From: JAWODU01 sp046483125
GTDB taxonomy: Bacteria; Verrucomicrobiota; Kiritimatiellia; UBA8416; JAWODU01
Direction: 5' to 3'
NCBI GenBank assembly: GCA_046483125.1
Contig: JAWODU010000087.1
Coordinates: 1 to 9,456 of the forward strand
DNA: 9,456 bases
In this document: in pieces, positions 1 to 4,892 of the stretch
Position numbering within the stretch: position 1 is the stretch's first letter
How the letters are laid out: each line of letters begins with the position of its first letter
Program-made: the position numbers and the translations under genes
Notes under the pieces: model-generated
The model's database searches: none
What the model was told of the DNA's origin: nothing
What the model saw: only the letters and a program-made list of their open reading frames with translations

Positions 1-1
1 G

Positions 2-109
2 CACAACCTGCACGAGCGTATGAAGCGCCTGACGGAACGATGGCTGCCACAACCCAGGATCTGCCACCCTTATCCGGAGGAGCGACTGTGCGTTATTTAC
101 TCAAGGTAG
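2..109 (+). CDS. Group II intron reverse transcriptase/maturase, C-terminal fragment (5' partial)
   Basis: The second reading frame is open from the window edge to a TAG at 107-109 and encodes 35 residues. They include a Trp-Leu-Pro-x-Pro-Arg-Ile-Cys-His-Pro-Tyr-Pro run, the characteristic basic and proline-rich end of one class of bacterial group II intron-encoded proteins. The full protein would combine reverse transcriptase and maturase (domain X) activities, help the intron RNA fold and splice, and drive its insertion by target-primed reverse transcription. Only the tail beyond domain X is present, so the RT catalytic motif cannot be checked. The stop codon touches domain V at 110, the expected position. 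No start is given because the gene enters from outside the window. Confidence 0.8.
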   Translation, partial: HNLHERMKRLTERWLPQPRICHPYPEERLCVIYSR

Positions 110-183
110 GAGCCCAGTGCGGGAATACCGCTCGCTGGGATCTGTGCGGGGGGTGCCGGGTTAACGGGCATTCCTACCGCGAC
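110..183 (+). ncRNA. Group II intron domains V and VI (catalytic RNA, branch point and 3' splice site)
   Basis: Domain V is 110-142. It begins GAGCC and ends GGATC, with a lower helix pairing GAGCCCAG with CTGGGATC, an upper GCGG/CCGC helix and a GAATA loop. The AGC catalytic triad sits at 111-113. G112 faces A140 rather than the more usual U, giving a G·A position in the triad helix. Domain VI follows at about 143-183: an outer GCGG/CCGC helix and an inner GGGGTGCC helix that pairs (with two G·U pairs) to GGCATTCC, with T175-A176 unpaired between them. A176 is the predicted branch point, seven bases from the 3' end. Pairings were made by eye and no folding program was run. Confidence 0.8.
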
Positions 184-203
184 AAAACGGACTTATAATA
201 AGA

Positions 204-278
204 TCGGCCGACGACTACGGCGACGACTACGGTGGACGGAACGACGCACTCCACTCGTAATCCGTAGTCGTCGGCCGA
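204..278. repeat. 17-bp perfect inverted repeat with a 12-bp tandem duplication in its left arm
   Basis: The left arm TCGGCCGACGACTACGG (204-220) is exactly complementary to 262-278, with a 41-base loop. The last 12 bases of the left arm, CGACGACTACGG (209-220), repeat directly at 221-232. The right arm can therefore pair 17 bp with the first copy or 12 bp with the second, giving two alternative hairpins. A smaller inner pairing, GTGGA (232-236) with TCCAC (250-254), is possible. No T-run follows, so this is not an intrinsic terminator. It lies 20 bases past the predicted intron end, inside the 3' exon. It could be a dispersed repeat-family member, a regulatory RNA element, or a remnant of the intron's target locus. 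Confidence 0.8.
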
Positions 279-293
279 AATGGACGAGAAAAC

Positions 294-324
294 GGGGGAG
301 AAGAAGCAAAAGCTTCTAACCCCC
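294..324 (+). promoter_or_regulatory. Stem-loop in the leader of the nifX-like/mrp operon
   Basis: GGGGG (294-298) pairs with CCCCC (320-324), and AGAAGC (302-307) pairs with GCTTCT (312-317) around an AAAA loop. Small purine internal loops separate the two helices. No T-run follows, so intrinsic termination is unlikely. A structural element in the untranslated leader is a reasonable reading, but no known riboswitch class is recognised. Confidence 0.45.
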
Positions 325-350
325 TGCAACAGAGCGAATTAGACAAGAAA

Positions 351-378
351 ACGTGCTGTCAGCTTTGACAGAACACGT
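351..378 (+). promoter_or_regulatory. Stem-loop just upstream of the ribosome binding site of the nifX-like gene
   Basis: ACGTG (351-355) plus CTGTCA (356-361) pair with TGACAG (366-371) and CACGT (374-378). The loop is GCTT and two unpaired A residues sit on the 3' side, so 11 base pairs are formed. The structure ends nine bases before the strong AAGGAGG ribosome binding site at 387-393, which is close enough to affect initiation or mRNA stability. As DNA it could equally be a dyad operator. No promoter hexamers were convincingly located around it. Confidence 0.45.
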
Positions 379-399
379 AAGGCACGAAGGAGGCAGTAT

Positions 400-837
400 A
401 TGAAGGTTGGCGTAACGGCGCAGGAGGGAAGTATAGAGGCTGAAGTCGATCCGCGTTTCGGGCGGTGCCCGTATTTCCTGATAGTAGACACTGAAACGAT
501 GGAATTTGAAGCAATTGAGAATTCAAACGCGGCCCTCGGCGGGGGTGCGGGGATCCAGGCCGGCCAGCTTATGGCAGAACGGGGCGTCAAGGCCGTGCTG
601 ACTGGAAACTGCGGACCGAATGCCTTCCAGACACTTCAGGCCGGGGGTATTGAGGTCATTACGGGGGTCAGCGGCACTGTTGCCGCCGTTGTGGAAAGAC
701 TGAAGAGCGGTGAATTGAAATCGTCTTCGGCTCCGAGCGTGGGAAGCCATTTCGGCAGTGGCGGTATGGGCGGCGGAGGCGGAATGGGCAGAGGTAAGGG
801 CCGTACGCAGGGCATGGGACGGAACAGGGACATGTGA
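400..837 (+). CDS. NifX/NafY-like (dinitrogenase iron-molybdenum cofactor biosynthesis domain) protein
   Basis: This 145-residue protein belongs to the NifX/NafY/NifB-C-terminal fold family, small carriers that hold metal-sulfur cofactors in the cytoplasm. Residues 1-107 form the domain. They include the typical DPRFGRCPYF segment near residues 17-26 (Cys23) and a GNCGPNAF segment near 69-76 (Cys71). Residues 108-145 are a Gly/Met/Arg-rich low-complexity tail, common in the stand-alone members of anaerobes. The start is supported by AAGGAGG six bases upstream. The gene overlaps the Mrp ATPase by four bases, so the two are translationally coupled. Such pairs are known from anaerobes, including the orange-protein (ORP) clusters of sulfate reducers. 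No nif structural genes are nearby, so a nitrogenase role is not implied; general metal-cluster handling is the more likely job. Confidence 0.85.
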   Translation: MKVGVTAQEGSIEAEVDPRFGRCPYFLIVDTETMEFEAIENSNAALGGGAGIQAGQLMAERGVKAVLTGNCGPNAFQTLQAGGIEVITGVSGTVAAVVERLKSGELKSSSAPSVGSHFGSGGMGGGGGMGRGKGRTQGMGRNRDM

Positions 838-1682
838 GTGCTGAAGACAGGAAACTGAAGGCGGCCGCGGAGCAGGAAGCGATCCTGGAGAGCACACGGC
901 GTATAGGACGGAAAATTGTAGTGTTGTCCGGCAAGGGCGGTGTCGGGAAGAGCACCGTTGCGGCCAACGTGGCCATGTTTCTGGCATCGAAGGGGAAAAA
1001 GGCCGGGTTGCTGGACGTGGATATTCACGGCCCGAGCATTCCCCATATCCTGGGATTGTCGTCAAGGCGCCCGGAAAGCGACGGCAGTCTGATAAAGCCC
1101 GTGATAATGGATGGCAACGGGCTCAAAGTCATCTCTATGGGGTTTATGCTCGAAGACAGGGACACGGCGGTAATCTGGCGCGGGCCGATGAAATACAATG
1201 TTATCAAACAGTTTCTCAAGGACGTTTCCTGGGACGACCTGGATTATCTTGTAGTAGATTCGCCGCCGGGCACAGGAGATGAACCGTTGTCGGTAGTTCA
1301 GCTTATGGGAGATAACACAGGGGCCGTTATAGTGGCTACTCCACAGGACGTGGCGCTGAACGACATCCGCCGCAGTATTACCTTCTGCAGAAAACTTGAA
1401 TTGCCGATACTGGGGCTCATTGAAAACATGAGCGGGTTCATTTGCCCGGAGTGCGGCCACCGCACGGACATATTTAAAACGGCCGGTGCCCGCCGGCTCG
1501 CGGAAGAAACCGGCATACGGTTTCTCGGCAGTGTGCCGATTGAACCGGGAGTGGTGCAGGCGTGCGACGCGGGCGAAGCCTATATGGAGAAATACCCGGA
1601 GAGCGAGACGGCGAAGGCGTTTAAGGGAATAGTCGAGAGGCTGGGGGAGGGAGAAAGCAGAAAGAAGAAAGCGGAAAGCTGA
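834..1682 (+). CDS. Mrp/NBP35/ApbC-family iron-sulfur cluster carrier ATPase
   Basis: This 282-residue P-loop ATPase of the Mrp/ApbC family binds and passes on [4Fe-4S] clusters as a cytoplasmic dimer. Visible features are the deviant Walker A GKGGVGKST at 33-41, a DVDIHGPSIP switch near 61-70, the DSPPGTGDEP Walker B region at 142-151, and the cluster-binding CxxC (Cys204 and Cys207). There is no N-terminal DUF59/MIP18 domain and no N-terminal Cys set like eukaryotic Nbp35, so this is the short bacterial/archaeal form. The start is GTG at 834, inside a GTGA overlap with the previous stop; no other in-frame start precedes the P-loop. The last residues are Lys/Glu/Ser-rich because a 7-bp tandem repeat runs into the stop codon. 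The partner is probably the NifX-like protein upstream. Confidence 0.92.
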   Translation: MSAEDRKLKAAAEQEAILESTRRIGRKIVVLSGKGGVGKSTVAANVAMFLASKGKKAGLLDVDIHGPSIPHILGLSSRRPESDGSLIKPVIMDGNGLKVISMGFMLEDRDTAVIWRGPMKYNVIKQFLKDVSWDDLDYLVVDSPPGTGDEPLSVVQLMGDNTGAVIVATPQDVALNDIRRSITFCRKLELPILGLIENMSGFICPECGHRTDIFKTAGARRLAEETGIRFLGSVPIEPGVVQACDAGEAYMEKYPESETAKAFKGIVERLGEGESRKKKAES

Positions 1683-1687
1683 AATTT
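1653..1687. repeat. Five-unit 7-bp tandem repeat (GAAAGCN) across the mrp stop codon
   Basis: Units are GAAAGCA (1653-1659), GAAAGAA (1660-1666), GAAAGCG (1667-1673), GAAAGCT (1674-1680) and the degenerate GAAATTT (1681-1687). The array forms the last codons of the Mrp gene, and its TGA stop (1680-1682) spans the fourth and fifth units. This implies that repeat expansion or insertion added or replaced the protein's C-terminal tail. Confidence 0.8.
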
Positions 1688-1713
1688 GGAGAGAGAAACC
1701 GCGAATCACGCTC

Positions 1714-1725
1714 CCGCCGCGGCGG
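1714..1725. repeat. 12-bp GC palindrome in the spacer after mrp
   Basis: CCGCCGCGGCGG is self-complementary and sits in the 156-bp spacer between the Mrp and MBL-fold genes. It lacks a loop and a T-run, so it is not a clear terminator. It may be a protein-binding site or simply part of the repeat-rich filler of this spacer, in which no gene is visible. Confidence 0.35.
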
Positions 1726-1796
1726 CGGAAAGGGTGGCGACTAAGCGGGTCGATTAAGAGTGGGAGACAAAGATTGGGATTAAAATTTCGGGGAAC

Positions 1797-1838
1797 GTGT
1801 AACCTGTAACTTGTAACCCTGTAACCTCTAACTCTGTA
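1797..1838. repeat. Six-unit degenerate 7-bp tandem repeat (YTGTAAC) abutting a start codon
   Basis: Units are GTGTAAC, CTGTAAC, TTGTAAC, CCTGTAAC (one extra base), CTCTAAC and TCTGTAA, ending exactly where the ATG of the next gene begins at 1839. The array occupies the place where a Shine-Dalgarno sequence would be, and none is visible in it. Its period equals that of the GAAAGCN array 110 bp upstream, although the unit sequence is unrelated. Confidence 0.75.
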
Positions 1839-2498
1839 ATGAACATCAAGATAGTGTATGACAATCAGGCCGAGGCGGGGTTTCGGTGCGGTTGGGGTTT
1901 TTCGGCGCTCGTTAACAGCAGTACGTTGTTCGATACCGGGGAAAATACTGAATCCCTGAGCGAAAACCTGGAAAGGTTCGGTGTTGATCCGGTCGAAATC
2001 GACAGGGTTGTATTGTCTCATGAGGACTGGGATCACGTGGGCGGTATTGGTATTCTCAAGTCGTGCGGCGAGGTAAGCGTCTACGTCCCATCTTCATTTT
2101 CGACAACAATCAGGAATGAAATGAAAGCACTGAATCCGGAGGCGGAGCTGGTGGATGTAAAAGATTCGATCGAGATCGATCGGAATTTTGTGGTGACCGC
2201 GGAGCTGGGTGCTTTAAAAAAGGAAATATCGCTGGTTGTACGGACAGGCACGCGTCTGGTGCTGATAGTTGGCTGTTCCCATCCGGGGCTGGATAAGATA
2301 ATGGACGAGGCCCGGAATTTCGGAGAGATCCTCGGTGTTATCGGCGGTTTCCATGGATTCAGCAACATTGAAAAACTGTCCGGGATTCCGGTGATAGCAC
2401 CAACGCATTGCACGCAAAAAAAGCGGGAAATCCATGACGCGTATCCCTCCCGGGCACGGAACGTTGCCGCCGGTACGGAAATTACGGATATTTGCTGA
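1839..2498 (+). CDS. MBL-fold metallohydrolase with HxDxDH metal motif
   Basis: This 219-residue protein has a metallo-beta-lactamase fold of the compact type related to dihydropterin-RFAP-synthase-like hydrolases, often found beside Mrp/NifX genes in anaerobes. Metal-site elements are DTGEN near residues 32-36, LSHEDWDHVGG at 59-69, GCSHPG with His148, GGFH with His172 and PTHCT with His190. The canonical HxHxDH here reads His61-x-Asp63-x-Asp65-His66, so Asp replaces the second His. The substrate is unknown. The protein has no signal peptide or membrane segment and should be cytoplasmic. The ATG at 1839 gives the expected N-terminus (strand followed by YDN); the frame upstream is closed by TAA at 1800-1802. 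There is no recognisable ribosome binding site because a 7-bp tandem repeat fills that position. It probably belongs with the NifX-like/Mrp operon, but the repeat-bearing spacer makes co-transcription uncertain. Confidence 0.85.
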   Translation: MNIKIVYDNQAEAGFRCGWGFSALVNSSTLFDTGENTESLSENLERFGVDPVEIDRVVLSHEDWDHVGGIGILKSCGEVSVYVPSSFSTTIRNEMKALNPEAELVDVKDSIEIDRNFVVTAELGALKKEISLVVRTGTRLVLIVGCSHPGLDKIMDEARNFGEILGVIGGFHGFSNIEKLSGIPVIAPTHCTQKKREIHDAYPSRARNVAAGTEITDIC

Positions 2499-2554
2499 CT
2501 GACAAGGCTGTTTCCGCACATCTCCTTCCTTCAAATCCAGGCAATGATTCGTAC

Positions 2555-2584
2555 TTGATCAATGTTGCAACTATGCAATAAAGT
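2555..2584 (+). promoter_or_regulatory. Possible sigma70-type promoter with an internal dyad
   Basis: TTGATC (2555-2560) and TAAAGT (2579-2584) are 18 bases apart and each matches four of six consensus positions. Between them, TTGCA (2565-2569) and TGCAA (2574-2578) form a perfect inverted repeat, a plausible operator. Transcription would start about 2591, only some eight bases before the ATG at 2599, so the transcript would be nearly leaderless. Confidence 0.3.
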
Positions 2585-2598
2585 TTTATGTACTGAAC

Positions 2599-2796
2599 AT
2601 GGAACACGCGATTGATTCGCGAACGCTTGAAAAATTCACCTGCTTCCTGGCATTCATCAGTAACCGCGGCAGGAAAGAACGGTCATGGGCCGGGGAATTC
2701 AAGAAGTTCATGAAAGAGGGTTCCGGAGGGAAAACGTGCAAGGCATGTATCAAGGAATACAGGGAAAGAACCCGTAGCAGTCTCAACCGGGCCTGA
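2599..2796 (+). CDS. Possible small Cys-containing protein, 65 residues, unknown function
   Basis: No family is recognised. The frame encodes a basic, hydrophilic protein with Cys15 and a CKAC motif at residues 47-50 near the C-terminus, where a metal or disulfide could be bound. There is no signal peptide or membrane segment. No Shine-Dalgarno precedes the ATG; a weak promoter-like pair upstream would give an almost leaderless mRNA. The frame fills an otherwise empty gap of about 310 bases between the MBL-fold gene and the convergent RACo-like gene, ending 15 bases before the latter's stop. A similar-length frame exists on the opposite strand (2586-2786), so coding is not proven. Without homologues it should be treated as a hypothetical protein. 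Confidence 0.35.
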   Translation: MEHAIDSRTLEKFTCFLAFISNRGRKERSWAGEFKKFMKEGSGGKTCKACIKEYRERTRSSLNRA

Positions 2797-2811
2797 GCCC
2801 CGCGGTGGGAT

Positions 2812-4674
2812 TCAACTGCAGGAGTCCGCGTCGCCGGCCGGAAACGTCATCGCGTTGCCAAACTCCATTTGAAACTCGGGGTCCAGTGAAAGGTCCACGT
2901 GCTGTGTCTTTTGCCTCAGGATCTCGGCCCGTTGTCGTTCGTCTTCGGAAAGAAGCGCCAGCTTGGCGCCAAGTGACGCTGCATTGCCTATGAAGTGGAT
3001 GCCGGCGCAGGGTATCTGCGGCAGTAAACCGATGCGGCGGGCGTTGTTTCGCCGTATGAAGTTTCCGAAAGCCCCCGCGAGCAGAACGGCGCTGAGATCG
3101 TCGGGCTTCAGGCCGACGCGCCGGAGAAGAATGTTGATTCCGGCGCGGATCGCCCCGGCGGCGAGCTGAAGCTCCCGGATATCCTTCTGCCAGAGATAAA
3201 TCGGATCTCCGGACGAAGAATCCTCCGCGGGAACGAGCAGGAAATTGGTTTGCCCTTCAACGGTGACGAGGCGCGAACGAACGGCTTCGGGAGTATCCGC
3301 AGGCGCTTCGTCGGCGGGCAGTATGCGGCCGGTTTCATCGAGTATTCCCCGGCGCAGAAGCTCTGCGGCCGAGTCGATGAGAGCGGTACCGCAGAGACCC
3401 GCGGGACGGGTGTTGCCGATGACGTTCAGAAGAACATCGTCTCGGATTACAACCTTTTCGATAGCTCCAGAGGTAGCGCGCATCCCCTGCGTTATCCTGG
3501 CACCTTCAAAGGCGGGTCCCGCGGCCGTGGAAGCCGCCTGGAATTTGCCGTCATAGGCCACAACAATTTCACCGTTGGTCCCTATATCAACAAGGAGTGT
3601 AGGGTCACGGCTTTTGTTCATGCCCGCCGCCAGCATTCCCGCAACGGTGTCGCCGCCCACAAAACCGCCTATCTGGGGGAATATAAAGACTTCTCCGCCG
3701 GGGTTGATTGCCAGTCCCAGGTCCTGTGCCGGAAGCGTGAGAGCTCTGTCGAAGACGTGCACAAAAGGTACTTCTCCAAGCGCGCAGGGATTAAGGCCGC
3801 AAAGAAGCTCCTGCATCGTGGAATTGCCTGCAACGACCACTTCGTAAATGCTTTGCGGGTCTATTCCCGCCTTATCCGCCAGATTGTGAATAACCGAATT
3901 GACGGCCTTGATCGCAGAGTGCTGTATATCCGCGAGGGTACCGTAATGATCTCTGACCCGGGATATCCGGGAAATCACGTCGTCACCGAAGGCCACCTGG
4001 GGATTCATTGTCGAGGAAACCGCGCATTCGTCACCGCTTGCGAGATCCAACAGTGTACCTACCACGGTGGTAGTTCCCATGTCAATTGCAATGCCGTAGG
4101 TGGAAGCCGTCGTGTCTCCTTTTTCAAGCTGAAGCAGGCGATCGCCGGCAATTACCGCTGTGCCCTGCCAGTTGTTTGTTCGCAGAAAAGCGGAAAGCTT
4201 TACGAGAAGGCGGTAGGGGATTTTAAGGGGAGGCAGTGCCGCCTTGATTCTGGACACATCGGATTCAGCCCTGCCGCCGGCCGGGGGATCGAGTCGAAAG
4301 TGTACTTTAGCAACAACCGGCCGTAATGCCCGGCCGGCACTGTCCGCATGATGGGTAAGAATCTGATCCGAGGATTCCATGCGGGATTCATGCGGAATTT
4401 CCACAACGAGCGTTTCTTCGATGTAGGTCTGGCACGCGAGCCGATAATTGCTTTTGAGCTGATCGGCAGTCAGGGCCTTCTGAGCCGACGATGACGCGGG
4501 GCAGTGGCCGTCAATGACTCTTACTTTGCACTTTCCGCAAGTGCCCCTTCCTCCGCACGGGGTCTGGAGCGGGATACCGGCTCTTCCGGCGGCTTCAAGA
4601 AGGAGAGTGCCGGGCAGGACATAGACACTCCGGCCCGCGGGCTGAAAGGTTACCTTTATTTCATTGGTTTTCAT
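2812..4674 (-). CDS. RACo-like ASKHA ATPase with N-terminal [2Fe-2S] ferredoxin domain (corrinoid protein activator family)
   Basis: This 620-residue cytoplasmic protein matches the layout and size of reductive activators of corrinoid proteins (RACo; DUF4445/ASKHA type). Residues 1-95 are a ferredoxin domain with Cys40, Cys46, Cys49 and Cys81 (C-x5-C-x2-C-x31-C) in the CGGRGTCGKC context. A linker and middle domain run to about 190. The ASKHA ATPase follows, with a phosphate-1 motif GIAIDMGTTT at 194-203, a DIGTNGEI second phosphate motif near 370 and GAFGNF near 545. Known members use ATP to push an electron onto Co(II) corrinoid, rescuing oxidised methyl-transfer proteins of the Wood-Ljungdahl pathway or of methylamine, betaine and O-demethylation systems. 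No corrinoid or methyltransferase gene lies in the window, so its client is unknown. It diverges from the flavin reductase gene. The ATG at 4674 has only a weak purine-rich site upstream. Confidence 0.9.
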   Translation of the reverse strand: MKTNEIKVTFQPAGRSVYVLPGTLLLEAAGRAGIPLQTPCGGRGTCGKCKVRVIDGHCPASSSAQKALTADQLKSNYRLACQTYIEETLVVEIPHESRMESSDQILTHHADSAGRALRPVVAKVHFRLDPPAGGRAESDVSRIKAALPPLKIPYRLLVKLSAFLRTNNWQGTAVIAGDRLLQLEKGDTTASTYGIAIDMGTTTVVGTLLDLASGDECAVSSTMNPQVAFGDDVISRISRVRDHYGTLADIQHSAIKAVNSVIHNLADKAGIDPQSIYEVVVAGNSTMQELLCGLNPCALGEVPFVHVFDRALTLPAQDLGLAINPGGEVFIFPQIGGFVGGDTVAGMLAAGMNKSRDPTLLVDIGTNGEIVVAYDGKFQAASTAAGPAFEGARITQGMRATSGAIEKVVIRDDVLLNVIGNTRPAGLCGTALIDSAAELLRRGILDETGRILPADEAPADTPEAVRSRLVTVEGQTNFLLVPAEDSSSGDPIYLWQKDIRELQLAAGAIRAGINILLRRVGLKPDDLSAVLLAGAFGNFIRRNNARRIGLLPQIPCAGIHFIGNAASLGAKLALLSEDERQRAEILRQKTQHVDLSLDPEFQMEFGNAMTFPAGDADSCS

Positions 4675-4712
4675 TGTTTCCGCAATCTACGGAGCACCCG
4701 CATATGACAATG

Positions 4713-4730
4713 TGTTCAAAAAATTGAACA
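4713..4730. promoter_or_regulatory. Perfect 7-4-7 palindrome, candidate operator between divergent genes
   Basis: TGTTCAA (4713-4719), spacer AAAA, TTGAACA (4724-4730) is an exact dyad about 40 bases upstream of the RACo-like start and 163 bases upstream of the flavin reductase start. The size and AT-rich centre are typical of a dimeric repressor or activator site. It does not match the Rex, FNR or LexA consensus as remembered. On the minus strand its right half contains TTGAAC, which could serve as a -35 element for the RACo-like gene, though no good -10 follows. Confidence 0.5.
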
Positions 4731-4778
4731 TTAGTAGGTATCTAGAACAGTGTCAAGCGGTACATGGGCGAAATGGAG

Positions 4779-4806
4779 TTGACTGGGGACACAGTATGTA
4801 TATTGT
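4779..4806 (+). promoter_or_regulatory. Possible sigma70-type promoter for the flavin disulfide reductase
   Basis: TTGACT (4779-4784) and TATTGT (4801-4806) are 16 bases apart, matching five and four of six consensus positions. The implied leader is about 80 bases, ending with AAGG at 4882-4885 before the ATG at 4893. The identification rests on hexamer similarity alone. Confidence 0.35.
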
Positions 4807-4892
4807 TTTGGGTTTCGAACCGGTGCCGTAGACGGGCACAGGTAGTACGGTAAGACTGACAGGCAGCAACGTATAGACTGGAAGGTAATAAA

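Larger units (their letters stand above)
1..183 (+). mobile_element. Group II intron, 3' end only (5' part outside the window)
   Basis: The window opens inside a retroelement. A maturase C-terminus ends with a stop at 107-109, and intron domains V and VI follow directly, which is the standard order of ORF-bearing bacterial group II introns (ORF in domain IV, then DV and DVI). The predicted 3' splice site lies after C183: the intron ends in AC, matching the usual AY end, seven bases after the bulged branch-point A176. The host sequence (3' exon) then starts at 184. The 5' end, domains I-III and most of the reverse transcriptase lie outside the window, so whether the element is intact cannot be judged. 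Family identity is recognised from DV/DVI shape and the protein tail, not from a database search. Confidence 0.85.

Noticed and set aside
184..399. CRISPR array or tRNA gene in the repeat-bearing spacer
   Set aside because: There are only two copies of a 12-bp unit with no spacers between them, and no cloverleaf or CCA end could be drawn.
400..837. Nitrogenase cofactor role for the NifX-like protein
   Set aside because: No nifHDK, nifE, nifN or nifB is present, and stand-alone members of this family are common in anaerobes that do not fix nitrogen.
1062..2036. Long open frame on the minus strand across mrp, the repeat spacer and the MBL-fold gene
   Set aside because: It is antisense to two clear families, and its internal SAFRF-like stretch simply reads the GAAAGC repeat in reverse, a known source of spurious proteins.
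2586..2786. 66-codon minus-strand frame opposite the possible CKAC protein
   Set aside because: It has no ribosome binding site or recognisable feature and sits wholly opposite the plus-strand candidate; kept only as the reason for low confidence there.
2784..2800. GGGC-CTGA-GCCC hairpin at the convergent junction as a terminator
   Set aside because: Only four base pairs and no T-run on either strand.
3250..4326. 358-codon plus-strand frame inside the RACo-like gene
   Set aside because: It is antisense to a complete, motif-rich protein and shows no domain of its own; it arises from the GC-biased codon use of the real gene.
4823..4839. GTGCC/GGCAC hairpin upstream of the flavin reductase
   Set aside because: A five-base-pair stem with a seven-base loop is expected by chance in GC-balanced sequence, and it has no clear positional meaning.
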